From assembly GCA_039934475.1 (NCBI GenBank), contig JBDTMC010000016.1:1-36112 (forward strand): a stretch of 36,112 nucleotides of DNA, in the 5' to 3' direction. How positions within the stretch are numbered: the first letter of the stretch is position 1; each line of letters starts with the position of its first letter. Source of the stretch: JBDTMC01 sp039934475. GTDB taxonomy: Bacteria > Acidobacteriota > Terriglobia > Bryobacterales > Bryobacteraceae. The notes beneath the pieces were generated by a model that saw only the letters and a program-made list of their open reading frames with translations, did not search any database and was not told the origin of the DNA. A program made the position numbers and the translations under genes. Positions 15,030 through 23,466 of the stretch are shown piece by piece.

Positions 15030-16460
15030 ATGCGACGAAGAGAATTTTGCCTGTCCGCCTCCGGCCTTGCGGCCGCTTCCGCCCTGACGGCTCAAACGCC
15101 GAAAGCAGGACCCTACACGCCCGAGTGGCCGTCGCTCGACAGCCACAAGATCCCGTCGTGGTACAACGATGCCAAGCTCGGGATCTTCATCCACTGGGGT
15201 TTGTATTCGGTGCCTGCCTGGGCGCCCACCAGCGGCGAGCTTGGCAAAGTCCCCATGAACCGGTGGTTCTACGAGAATGCCTACGCCGAGTGGTATCTCA
15301 ATTCCCTTCGCCTGAAGGATTCACCTACTTACAAGCATCACGTCGCTAAGTACGGCGCAAATTTCGATTACTACAAATTCGCCGCCGATTTCGAAAAGGG
15401 AATCCAAAGCTGGAAGCCTGAAGCGTGGGCATCGCTCTTCAAAAACACGCATGCCCAGTATGTCGTTCTCACCACCAAGCACCATGACGGCTTCACCCTC
15501 TGGCCCAGCAAGGTGCCCAACCCCAAGCGTCCCGGGCAGAAGCTCTCCGTAACGCGCGACCTCGCCGGCGAACTCACCACCGCCGTCCGCGGCGCGGGCA
15601 TGAAGATGGGTCTCTACTACTCAGGTGGTCTCGATTGGACCTTCGAAAGCCGTCCCATTGCCCAGTTGCCCGATCTCTACAGCACCGCTCCCAAGACCGA
15701 GGAGTACGGCCGCTATGCCGAAGCCCACTGGCGTGAATTAATTGACCGCTATCAGCCCTCGGTTATGTGGAACGACATCGCCTATCCCCCTACCGGCCAC
15801 GTGCAGGACTTATTCGCCACTTACTACAACAAAGTCTCCGATGGCGTCATCAACAACCGCTTCAGCGTGCCGTGGGCTGACTTCACCACGCCTGAATACG
15901 CCAAGTACGACAAGATCACTGAGAAGAAGTGGGAGAGTTGCCGCGGTCTCGGTTTCAGCTTCGGCTACAACCAGGCCGAAGGACCGGATCAGGTCATTGC
16001 CTCCGACAAGCTCATCGAACTCTTCGTAGATATTGTGAGCAAGAACGGCAACCTGCTTTTGAACATCGGTCCCAAGCCCGACGGCTCCATCTCAGACATT
16101 CAAGTAGATCGTCTGAAAGCCCTCGGCGCCTGGCTCGACAAAAACGGCGAAGGCATCTTCGCTTCTCATCCTTGGGTCCGCCCCGCGGCGTCGGCGCCTG
16201 AATCCGGAGACATCCGCTTCACCAAGAAGGGCGATGCTGTGTATGCCTATCTCTTCAAATCGCCCAAGGGCGGGGAAGTCAAAATCCCCGGAGTCATTGC
16301 CGCTCCCGGCACGAAGGTGACGGTGCTCGGCACAGGCGAGACCTTGAGCCATACCCAGCAAGGCGTGGACCTCATGGTCAAGGCACCCACCAAGGCCGCC
16401 GGTCCCTATGCCCTGGGCCTCAAGATGTCGCCCTCGCCCTGGCAGGCTGCGCGCGAGTAA
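15030..16460 (+). CDS. GH29 alpha-L-fucosidase, exported by Tat
   Basis: 476 residues. MRRREFCLSASGLAAASALTA is a Tat-type signal (RRREF), so the enzyme should be folded before export. GH29 landmarks are in order: WYNDAKLGIFIHWGLYSVPA, TTKHHDGFTLW near residue 150, GLYYSGGLDWTF, PSVMWNDIAYP with the likely nucleophile Asp249, WESCRGLGFSFGYN and NGNLLLNIGPKPDG. A small C-terminal beta domain follows. Its role is to release terminal alpha-L-fucose from glycans by a retaining mechanism. The start has GAGGG in front, and the gene follows lacI by 23 bases, suggesting one transcript. Acid/base residue not assigned. Confidence 0.92.
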   Translation: MRRREFCLSASGLAAASALTAQTPKAGPYTPEWPSLDSHKIPSWYNDAKLGIFIHWGLYSVPAWAPTSGELGKVPMNRWFYENAYAEWYLNSLRLKDSPTYKHHVAKYGANFDYYKFAADFEKGIQSWKPEAWASLFKNTHAQYVVLTTKHHDGFTLWPSKVPNPKRPGQKLSVTRDLAGELTTAVRGAGMKMGLYYSGGLDWTFESRPIAQLPDLYSTAPKTEEYGRYAEAHWRELIDRYQPSVMWNDIAYPPTGHVQDLFATYYNKVSDGVINNRFSVPWADFTTPEYAKYDKITEKKWESCRGLGFSFGYNQAEGPDQVIASDKLIELFVDIVSKNGNLLLNIGPKPDGSISDIQVDRLKALGAWLDKNGEGIFASHPWVRPAASAPESGDIRFTKKGDAVYAYLFKSPKGGEVKIPGVIAAPGTKVTVLGTGETLSHTQQGVDLMVKAPTKAAGPYALGLKMSPSPWQAARE

Positions 16461-16510
16461 CTCGCCGCCGAATGTGAAACGAACGATCGCCGCGTCTTCG
16501 CTACGCGCGC

Positions 16511-18784
16511 TTACTGTACTTCGAATTCGGCGGAACGCAAAGCGGTCCTGTGTCCCGCCGTGTCCATCGCCGTCAGTTCGGCCCGATAGGCGCCGGCATC
16601 CAATTTCGCGATAGGCAGACCCATCCCCACCGGAATCACCGAACTGCCAGGTTTGATCAACCCGGCCAGACTGACCAGGCCTGTATCGTCCTTCGCTTCC
16701 CCGGTCTTGCGGTCCACGATCCTCAGTTGTATACCCACCATCGGAGGCTTCTCCCCGAGCAAGGCCGGAGCGTAAACCTCAACGTAGATCAGAGGCTTCT
16801 CCGTTTTCTTAATGAGGCTGGTGCCCGTGGGAATCAACTGGAACCCTTGGCTGACGAGGGCCTTTCGCTCCTCCAGCGCCGAATCGATGCTCTGTTCAGC
16901 GCCCTCCAGATTGATCACGCTTTTCGCAATCGCGATGCCGCTGAGGCTGAATTGCTTCCCATCGTAAGGCTCCACAATTAGAGGAACCTCCAGGCGGCCA
17001 AAACTCTCGCCGCCGGAACTGAAAACCACCTTCATCGTGTACTTGCCTGAGGCCACGTCAAACTGGTTCTCATAGTGCAGCGGCTTCTGCTGAAACTCCT
17101 CGATGTCCTTCTTCTTCTCCACCTGCAAGGGAATCGTATCGCTGAATCGCGCTGCCACCGAACCCTCCGCCGTCGAGATGATCCCCAGGACATTGATGGC
17201 TGCGTGGAACTTACCCTTCTCTTTGTCGAACTTGATGGAATCCGTAGGGATCTCCATCGCCAGATTTACTTTCGCCGTGTTCGGCGATGTATAGAAGAAC
17301 GGGGCTAGCATCGCCGCGTGGATATTGCCGTTACCCGTACCCGCCGCTCGCGCTTCCAGCTCCTTCGACGTGGCGCTGCCGGCCAGCAGGTCGGTTGCCC
17401 GCACATTGCAGTAGCCACTGCGTGCCCGCACCACCATGCCGCCGCCTTCCACTTTTACCTTGATCGTGTGGCAGCTCCCCTCCGCACTCTCGGTCGGTGT
17501 ATAGCCCAGCAGATAGTACTCATTCAACTCGCGGCCGATCTTCTCCAACCCGCCCAGCAGGTCATTCGAATTCGCAATCACAAATCCGCCCGTTCCTGCC
17601 GCCAGGCTGTATAGGATCGACTGATTGCTCGACTGGCTGGGCGGGAACGTTGGAATGATCTGCCTGGACGTGTAGGGACTGTTGTACATTGACGGACTGT
17701 TCGGATAGCGGGGTTGGTTAATCATGCCACCGCCACCACCGCTGCCGCGCCCCGGAGTGCTGGTGCTACCGCCAGGCGCGGGCCGCGAGCCACCGGGAGT
17801 GCCCGGTGTCGAGGGACTGGGGCGGCTCGGCGCCGGGCTGGGGCTAGGCGCCGGCCTCGACCCTCCACCTCCACCGGGCGCTCCCCCACCGCCGCCGGGC
17901 GGATGCTGGAACATAAAAGCGGCCGGAGTCATGAGAGCCGGAGCCAACGTCGCCGACCCCACGTAGGAAGCCAATCGGAACAGTGGGTTGGCTCGCGGGG
18001 TTACGCTCGCGCCGAGACCTCCCGCATCCAGACCGCGGGCGTCAATCGGGTACACCGCCACGTTCGACTTGTTGCAGGTATTGATCAACGCCGTCAGATC
18101 GCCCGTGATCTCGGACGTCAACGGCATTCCGCCAGTTAGGAGGATCAGACTCTTGCGTCCCGGCACGGGAGCCAGATTCTTAGCCAAACCGCGCAGCGCC
18201 TGCAACAACCCGCGCGAGCCAAACTCACGCGCCGCCGCGCTCAATCCAGCCGCGCCCACTGAGGCCACCATCGTCGAATCGTCGCCACCCGGGCCTACTG
18301 ACGAGAACTTCACACCCGATACCACCTTCTTCAGACGGTCCGTATCGCTGGTGAAATTCTGTGTCAGTTGCAGCGTGCCGCCGAAGTTCACAATCGCCAT
18401 CAGCCGGTTCGGACCTGAGTTCGATTCGATGAACTTTGTAGCCGCTCGCCGCGCCTGAGTCTGCTGGCCCAGGTCCAGCGTCGAATTGTCGAAGAAGAGG
18501 ACCAGGTAGTGCTGGTTCGCTTTGCCAACCGGTGCTTCGCTCTCAGCCGAGAAGCTCTTGATCGTTTGTTCCTCGTCGTCTTCCCAGACACGGAACTTCC
18601 CCTGTTCCAACCCGCGCACATAGGTGCCCTTCTTGTCCGTCACGATCGTGTCGACGATTACCAGGCGCGTCTCGGTTTTGAGAGTGGTACCGGACTGCGC
18701 CTGCGCCGACGAACGATGAGGCGACGATACAAGGAGCAAGCAGGCAACGGCTGCGCCCCAAAGAAGCGAACGATACTTGGTCAT
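16511..18784 (-). CDS. Secreted protein with VWFA-related Acidobacterial domain and Pro/Gly linker
   Basis: 757 residues. Signal peptide in the first 28 residues (SLLWGAAVACLLLVSS, cleavage near SAQAQ). Then TRLVIVDTIVTDKKGTYVRG and FRVWEDDEEQTIKSF, typical of this acidobacterial family, and a von Willebrand A-like fold with YLVLFFDNSTLDLG (a degenerate metal-site loop) and GRKSLILLTGGMPLTSE. A Gly/Pro/Ser-rich linker lies at about residues 290-360 (coding 17700-17920). A conserved LGYTPTESAEG...VEGGGMVVRARSGY segment follows, then a long C-terminal beta-rich region. Function is unknown; adhesion or envelope assembly is the usual guess. It lies 13 bases after a second, shorter member, so they form one transcription unit. 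Confidence 0.85.
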   Translation of the reverse strand: MTKYRSLLWGAAVACLLLVSSPHRSSAQAQSGTTLKTETRLVIVDTIVTDKKGTYVRGLEQGKFRVWEDDEEQTIKSFSAESEAPVGKANQHYLVLFFDNSTLDLGQQTQARRAATKFIESNSGPNRLMAIVNFGGTLQLTQNFTSDTDRLKKVVSGVKFSSVGPGGDDSTMVASVGAAGLSAAAREFGSRGLLQALRGLAKNLAPVPGRKSLILLTGGMPLTSEITGDLTALINTCNKSNVAVYPIDARGLDAGGLGASVTPRANPLFRLASYVGSATLAPALMTPAAFMFQHPPGGGGGAPGGGGGSRPAPSPSPAPSRPSPSTPGTPGGSRPAPGGSTSTPGRGSGGGGGMINQPRYPNSPSMYNSPYTSRQIIPTFPPSQSSNQSILYSLAAGTGGFVIANSNDLLGGLEKIGRELNEYYLLGYTPTESAEGSCHTIKVKVEGGGMVVRARSGYCNVRATDLLAGSATSKELEARAAGTGNGNIHAAMLAPFFYTSPNTAKVNLAMEIPTDSIKFDKEKGKFHAAINVLGIISTAEGSVAARFSDTIPLQVEKKKDIEEFQQKPLHYENQFDVASGKYTMKVVFSSGGESFGRLEVPLIVEPYDGKQFSLSGIAIAKSVINLEGAEQSIDSALEERKALVSQGFQLIPTGTSLIKKTEKPLIYVEVYAPALLGEKPPMVGIQLRIVDRKTGEAKDDTGLVSLAGLIKPGSSVIPVGMGLPIAKLDAGAYRAELTAMDTAGHRTALRSAEFEVQ

Positions 18785-18797
18785 ACTTCTCTCCTTG

Positions 18798-20579
18798 CTA
18801 CGGGATCTCGATAGCGCCGTTTTCCGCGGCCATCGTCTGTCCCTCGCTGTCCCTGACTACCAATCGCACGACATAGCTTCCCACTTTGACGTCGAAACTG
18901 GTTTTCACCGTCACGCCGGAGCCAAGCCGCTTTTCCATCGTTTCATCCAGTAAGCGAAAGTCGATCGTCTTGGTAACACCCGCTATGAAGTTGCCGCCTG
19001 GATCGAACAGCGCGGCGACAACGGTGACAGTGTTGATATTCCGCCCATTCTCTTTGCGAAACCGAAACCTCTTCAAATCCATCTGAGCCATCACCGACAC
19101 TTTGGCATCGACTTCGCTCGATTTGAAGAACTGCGTGTGCAGCCGTACCGGAATCTCCTTCATCACTTCGCGCGAAAACATGGCCGCTTCGATGTCCTGT
19201 TTCGCCTGCTCCGCGGCATCGGCTTCCTTCTTTGGAGCGTAGTAGCCCCGGCGTGCCTGCACCGCAAGGTCCTTCGGTTCCCGCAATGAGACGGTGAGCT
19301 TATGAAACCGTCCATCCGCCTTCAAAACGGATGGTGTGAAGCCTAGAACGTAGATGAATTCAGGGGCCAGCGCGAGAGCGCGAAAGCCCGCACTCAAATC
19401 ATTGCTGTTGTGGAAGTAAGTGCCGCCTGTCCCGCTTGCCAGCTCCGCTAGAATGTCTTCCTGCGCCATCGCCTCCGCTTGGGCGTAGAGGCCTTTCATA
19501 GCGATGACGTTCGTCCCGCCCCCCGGAGTAGGATCGGCTGCGGAAAAGCCCGGTGTAACCCACAATCCGCGAGCGTCCAGGCAGTTTACTATCACGTTTG
19601 CACGGATGGCGCGGCTGATCGAGTCGGTCAACTCCTGGCGGAGATACGGTAGCAGGAAACCGGGCGACGCCAGAATCACGCTCCGCTGGCCCGGCATCGC
19701 CGAGATCCGGCGGATCACGTTTGCCAACACGCGAAGCGCCATACGGCTTTGGTCGTCGCCCAGAGCCATCTCCCTTCGCGCCGACGCATGAACCATTCCC
19801 TGCGGCACGGTAACCGGCGTCTTGTCGGGATCGAGACCCGCGCAAGCGTAGGTTTCCTGAACCGCGGTATCCAGTGCCCGAGTGTCGCTCTTGTTCTCTA
19901 TCTGGTCCGCCAGATAGTACGTGAGCATCGGACAATCGCCACTCCTCATCTGTAGATGCCCGCGTGGCTGTAGTCGCAGCAGCGTAGCCTGGAGCTTCGG
20001 CTGATCGTCGGTGAAATCGAGCATCGTCTGCCCCGACGTGGTGTAGACCGCGATCCGATCCGTCGGTTGAAATCCGCTCGCCAACTGCTTGCCGGCCGCG
20101 TCGCGGGAAAGGCTCAGTTCCTGGAAATTCGAATGAAGGTCGTCAAACAGGTAGGCGATAAACCGTGTCGCAATGACGGCCCCGAGGCTGGCCGCTTTGG
20201 GCCCCTCGCTTACGTCAACAGGGTCTTTCTCCAGAACAATGGGCGTATCGGGCTTTTCCACTGAGAACTTCGTGATTTCCTGCGGCTTGCCGTTGTCGAC
20301 GAGCCGAAAGTCATCCTTAGTCAGGTTACCCACGGCGTGTCCGCTGCGGTCGCGGATCACAACCGTCACGGGTACCAAATTCACTCTCGACGTAAAGACA
20401 GAGGGCGCGTCATGTGCCGTGATCTCCTGCTCTGGCTTTGCCCCGGTTTGCGCCCCGCCCGGCAGGCAGAATACCAGTGTCAGCGTGATCAAAGGAACCG
20501 CGCTCGAAAGGCGAAATGGAAACGGCAGTGTCGTAACAGAACCCTGGCTGCCCTTCAGTATACGTCTCCGGCGTCCCAT
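18798..20579 (-). CDS. Secreted protein with VWFA-related Acidobacterial domain
   Basis: 593 residues, upstream member of the tandem pair. The export signal is offset from the start (hydrophobic FRLSSAVPLITLTLVFCLPG at about 22-41), so a later start is possible. Family pieces are VNLVPVTVVIRDRSGHAVG, LTKDDFRLVDNGKPQEITKF, the A-domain strand RFIAYLFDDLHSNFQ, GQRSVILASPGFLLPYL, and YFHNSNDLSAGFRALALAPE followed by YVLGFTP and QARRGYYAP. The order matches the longer neighbour, but this protein lacks the Pro/Gly linker. The gene starts 45 bases from the divergent cytochrome gene, with an inverted repeat between them. Function unknown; envelope location expected. Confidence 0.85.
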   Translation of the reverse strand: MGRRRRILKGSQGSVTTLPFPFRLSSAVPLITLTLVFCLPGGAQTGAKPEQEITAHDAPSVFTSRVNLVPVTVVIRDRSGHAVGNLTKDDFRLVDNGKPQEITKFSVEKPDTPIVLEKDPVDVSEGPKAASLGAVIATRFIAYLFDDLHSNFQELSLSRDAAGKQLASGFQPTDRIAVYTTSGQTMLDFTDDQPKLQATLLRLQPRGHLQMRSGDCPMLTYYLADQIENKSDTRALDTAVQETYACAGLDPDKTPVTVPQGMVHASARREMALGDDQSRMALRVLANVIRRISAMPGQRSVILASPGFLLPYLRQELTDSISRAIRANVIVNCLDARGLWVTPGFSAADPTPGGGTNVIAMKGLYAQAEAMAQEDILAELASGTGGTYFHNSNDLSAGFRALALAPEFIYVLGFTPSVLKADGRFHKLTVSLREPKDLAVQARRGYYAPKKEADAAEQAKQDIEAAMFSREVMKEIPVRLHTQFFKSSEVDAKVSVMAQMDLKRFRFRKENGRNINTVTVVAALFDPGGNFIAGVTKTIDFRLLDETMEKRLGSGVTVKTSFDVKVGSYVVRLVVRDSEGQTMAAENGAIEIP

Positions 20580-20598
20580 TTGAGCCAGTTCGTCTGGC

Positions 20599-20616
20599 GG
20601 ATAAGCTCAGTTATCC
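20599..20616. promoter_or_regulatory. Inverted repeat in a 45-base divergent promoter region
   Basis: GGATAA (20599-20604) and TTATCC (20611-20616) are perfect inverted copies separated by GCTCAG. They sit nearly centred between the VWFA gene start (20579) and the cytochrome start (20625). One symmetric site could serve both directions. No -35/-10 pairs are convincing in so short a gap. Confidence 0.4.
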
Positions 20617-20624
20617 TGGTTGCT

Positions 20625-21830
20625 ATGGCAAATCGGATCTACTTCCTGGCGGTGTTCCTGCTCCCTGCGGCGTTGCTGGCGCAATCGCCGTTCAGCGGCG
20701 GCTACGCCGGGTCCGCCGCATGCCAGACGTGCCACCCGCAAACCTATGCACGTTGGTCCAAGACGCGCATGGCCAATGTGGTGGTGGACCCCAAAGTACA
20801 CCCCGAGGTGATCATCCCCGATTTCTCCAAACCCGACCCTCTTCTGACCTTTAAGAAGGAGGACATCGCGTTCGTCTACGGCAATAAATGGAAGCAGCGC
20901 TACTTCACCAAAGTGGGCGAGGACTACTTTCCACTACCGGCGCAATGGGACGTCACCAACCGCGTTTGGCGAGCCTACAACGTCAAACCTGGCACAGACT
21001 GGTGGACCGCACACTATCCCACCGGAAACATGCAGCGGCCGACGGGACCACTCTGCGACGGCTGCCATTCGGTGAACTACAACGTCGCCACCAAACAGGT
21101 CTCCGAATGGAACGTCGGCTGCGAAAAGTGCCACGGCCCCGGCGCCGCCCATGCCGGAAAGCCTTCGCGCGCCAACATTGCGAATCCCGCCCGGCTCGAC
21201 TTCGTCCGCGCCAACGACGTCTGCATCCAATGCCACTCACAAGGCCAGCCTACAACAGGACCCATCGAAGGGCGTCATTACGACTGGCCGGTTGGCTTTG
21301 ACGTTACCAAGAAACTGGGAGATTTCTGGGAACTCGAAGAGCACAAGCTGGGCGAAGAGACGTTCACGCACTTCGCCGACGGTACTGGCCACAAGAACCG
21401 CATGCAAGGCAACGATTTCGTGCAGAGCGCCATGTATACCCACGGAGTCACCTGCTTCAGCTGCCATGACGTCCATGGAACCGGGAACGACGCAGATCTG
21501 CTGAAACCGGCATCCACGCTCTGTCTCAGTTGTCACGGCCCTAGCTCGCCGAACGGGCCGCATGCCGCCACCATCGAACAGCACACTCACCACAAGGCAG
21601 GTTCCGCGGGTAGCGAGTGCATCAACTGCCACATGCCCAAAATCGAGCAGACTATCGCCGATGTCAGCGTGCGGGCCCATACGTTCAAGTTCATCTCGCC
21701 CGGCATGACGGACCAATACAAGATCAAGAACCCGTGCAACATCTGCCACAAGGACAAGTCCACGGCCTGGGCCAAGGAACAACTCAGCGCTTGGCCGGAG
21801 GTCTCGCACTGGCGCGTGGCGGCGAAATGA
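20625..21830 (+). CDS. Periplasmic eight-haem cytochrome c
   Basis: 401 residues from the ATG at 20625, which begins a signal peptide (MANRIYFLAVFLLPAALLAQ); the longer open frame upstream overlaps the divergent gene. Eight CxxCH haem c sites can be counted: CQTCH, CDGCH, CEKCH, CIQCH, CFSCH, CLSCH, CINCH and CNICH. Spacing resembles the c554/doubled-CXXCH multihaem group that moves electrons in the periplasm. No catalytic site such as a nitrite reductase CxxCK is seen, so electron transfer is more likely than substrate reduction. It overlaps the following cupin gene by ATGA (21827-21830), so the two are translated together. Confidence 0.92.
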   Translation: MANRIYFLAVFLLPAALLAQSPFSGGYAGSAACQTCHPQTYARWSKTRMANVVVDPKVHPEVIIPDFSKPDPLLTFKKEDIAFVYGNKWKQRYFTKVGEDYFPLPAQWDVTNRVWRAYNVKPGTDWWTAHYPTGNMQRPTGPLCDGCHSVNYNVATKQVSEWNVGCEKCHGPGAAHAGKPSRANIANPARLDFVRANDVCIQCHSQGQPTTGPIEGRHYDWPVGFDVTKKLGDFWELEEHKLGEETFTHFADGTGHKNRMQGNDFVQSAMYTHGVTCFSCHDVHGTGNDADLLKPASTLCLSCHGPSSPNGPHAATIEQHTHHKAGSAGSECINCHMPKIEQTIADVSVRAHTFKFISPGMTDQYKIKNPCNICHKDKSTAWAKEQLSAWPEVSHWRVAAK

Positions 21831-22408
21831 TGCATCGCCGGCGCTTCTACGAAATTCTCGCCGCGCTCAACGTAGCCGGTGCGGTGGCCTCCGGTAAGCC
21901 GTCGGAACCGGCGCTTCTGCGCCTTTCGCGAGATGGCTGGATGCCCAACAATGAGCATCTTCCGGTGCTGCTCTACCGTGGGGCTATCCGGGGCCTTGAT
22001 GCTGCCAGTCATTTGGAAGAGGCGTTTCGGCGTAACGGTTGGCCGCCGCAATGGCGCAATGGCGTGTACCCCTTCCATCACTATCACTCCACCGCACACG
22101 AGGTATTGGGTTTTGCGGCCGGCCAGGCGCGCCTCATGCTCGGCGGCGAGAATGGAAAAGAGCTTCAGGTTCAAGCGGGCGACGTGGCCGTGTTGCCGGC
22201 GGGAACAGGCCACTGCAAACTCGAGGCCAGCGCCGACTTCCTCGTCGTCGGAGCCTATCCTTCCGGCCAGAATTGGGACATCTGCAAGACCGCGCCCTCC
22301 GCCGAAATGATCCTCCGCATGAAAGACCTTCCGTTCCCCGACAGCGACCCTGTACGCGGCGCCGCCGGTGTACTACCTAACCTTTGGAACGCCGCCAAAC
22401 AAAGGTAG
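21827..22408 (+). CDS. Single-domain cupin protein (YjlB-like)
   Basis: 193 residues. The start MMHRRRFYEIL gives an ATGA overlap with the cytochrome stop. After about 40 residues comes NNEHLPVLLYRGAI, then the cupin motif 1 region YPFHHYHSTAHEVLGFAAGQ with His and Glu metal ligands. Motif 2, GDVAVLPAGTGHCKLEAS, carries the last His. The pattern matches the uncharacterised YjlB/COG4297 cupins. Its N-terminus has three Arg and a weakly hydrophobic stretch (LAALNVAGAVAS), so export is possible but uncertain. Coupling to a multihaem cytochrome is unusual and hints at a redox or metal-dependent role. Reaction unknown. Confidence 0.8.
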   Translation: MMHRRRFYEILAALNVAGAVASGKPSEPALLRLSRDGWMPNNEHLPVLLYRGAIRGLDAASHLEEAFRRNGWPPQWRNGVYPFHHYHSTAHEVLGFAAGQARLMLGGENGKELQVQAGDVAVLPAGTGHCKLEASADFLVVGAYPSGQNWDICKTAPSAEMILRMKDLPFPDSDPVRGAAGVLPNLWNAAKQR

Positions 22409-22613
22409 CGAGTAAGTTAAGCCACACCCACGCCATGCGACAGGGACTTCTGCCGCGGCATTGGCCTCGATACGGTTTAGGCGAGCCCGGCGCTGCAAGC
22501 ATCAAAGCCAGCGCGTGGAGCAGCAACATCCCCGGCTTCGGCGTGAAAAACCGATTGTAAACGCTAGATGGGCTTTGAACTGTACAATGGATTTCCCGCG
22601 AGGAACTTTTGCC

Positions 22614-23378
22614 ATGATGCTCGGCGCTGTCACTTATAACGTCCTCAAAGACTGGGATCTCGATACCCTCGTCAAAAACCTCGAATCCGCCGGCTTCGAA
22701 GCCGTTGAGCTTCGTACGGGTCACAAGCACGGCGTGGAGCCGTCCCTTTCCCCAGAAGAACGCGTCCGCGTCCGTGGCTTCTTCCAGCGTTCGAGGATTC
22801 GCCTCCTCTCCTTCGGCTCCACCGCAGAGTTCCACTCACCGGATCCTGCGGTCCGTGCGCGGAACGTCGCTGACGCCAAAACATTCGTCGACCTTGCTCA
22901 CGACACTGGCGCCTGGGGCGTCAAGGTGCGCCCCAACGGGCTTCCTAAGGAAGTGGCCGTCGACACTACTATCGGCAATATCGCGGCTTGCCTACAGGAG
23001 TTGGGCGAGTATGGCGTCGGCCGGGGTGTCGAAATCTGGATGGAAGTTCATGGCCCTGAAACAGCGGCGCCTCCCATCTGCGCTCGCATCATGCAGGCCA
23101 CCCGCCACCCACAAGTTGGCCTCTGCTGGAACTCCAACCCCAGCGATATTGTCAACGGAACGATCAAGCCACACTTCGATCTGCTTCGCCCGTGGATCCG
23201 TAACGTCCACATCAATGAACTGGCGAACCCGGCGTATCCGTGGCGGGAACTGTTCCAACTCCTGCATTCCACGCATTACGATCGCTACACCCTATGCGAA
23301 GCCACGGAATCGAAAGAACCGGCGCGCTTTCTTCACTGGTACGCCGCCCTTTGGATAGAACTCAACCGCGTCTGCTGA
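22614..23378 (+). CDS. Sugar phosphate isomerase/epimerase-like TIM-barrel protein
   Basis: 254 residues, xylose-isomerase-like TIM barrel (AP endonuclease 2 superfamily). The start MMLGAVTYNVLKDWDLDTLV at 22614 has GAGGAA in front; the longer frame from 22461 would begin inside an unrelated leader. Metal-site residues fall where expected: the Glu in EAVELRTGH, the Glu in VEIWMEVHG, CWNSNPSD, the His in RNVHINEL and the last Glu in YTLCEATES. Family members isomerise or epimerise sugars or inositol derivatives. It is preceded by about 200 non-coding bases and looks monocistronic. A TACAAT hexamer at 22583-22588 may be its -10. Substrate unknown. Confidence 0.85.
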   Translation: MMLGAVTYNVLKDWDLDTLVKNLESAGFEAVELRTGHKHGVEPSLSPEERVRVRGFFQRSRIRLLSFGSTAEFHSPDPAVRARNVADAKTFVDLAHDTGAWGVKVRPNGLPKEVAVDTTIGNIAACLQELGEYGVGRGVEIWMEVHGPETAAPPICARIMQATRHPQVGLCWNSNPSDIVNGTIKPHFDLLRPWIRNVHINELANPAYPWRELFQLLHSTHYDRYTLCEATESKEPARFLHWYAALWIELNRVC

Positions 23379-23466
23379 AATAGGCGCAGCCCGTCTCCCT
23401 TGAAAATTATCCACAGCGGCTAAGGTTGTCGGGCGCCATTGTCGATGGAGGGGTGAGGGAGACCAC

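Noticed and set aside
22377..22835. 152-codon minus-strand open frame overlapping the isomerase start
   Set aside because: Most of it is the complement of the cupin and isomerase coding frames; the hydrophobic patch in the gap has no start or motif.
23407..23415. Perfect DnaA-box sequence TTATCCACA before the TonB receptor gene
   Set aside because: A single copy with no other boxes, no AT-rich unwinding region and no dnaA or dnaN nearby; chance is the simplest explanation for an origin signal.
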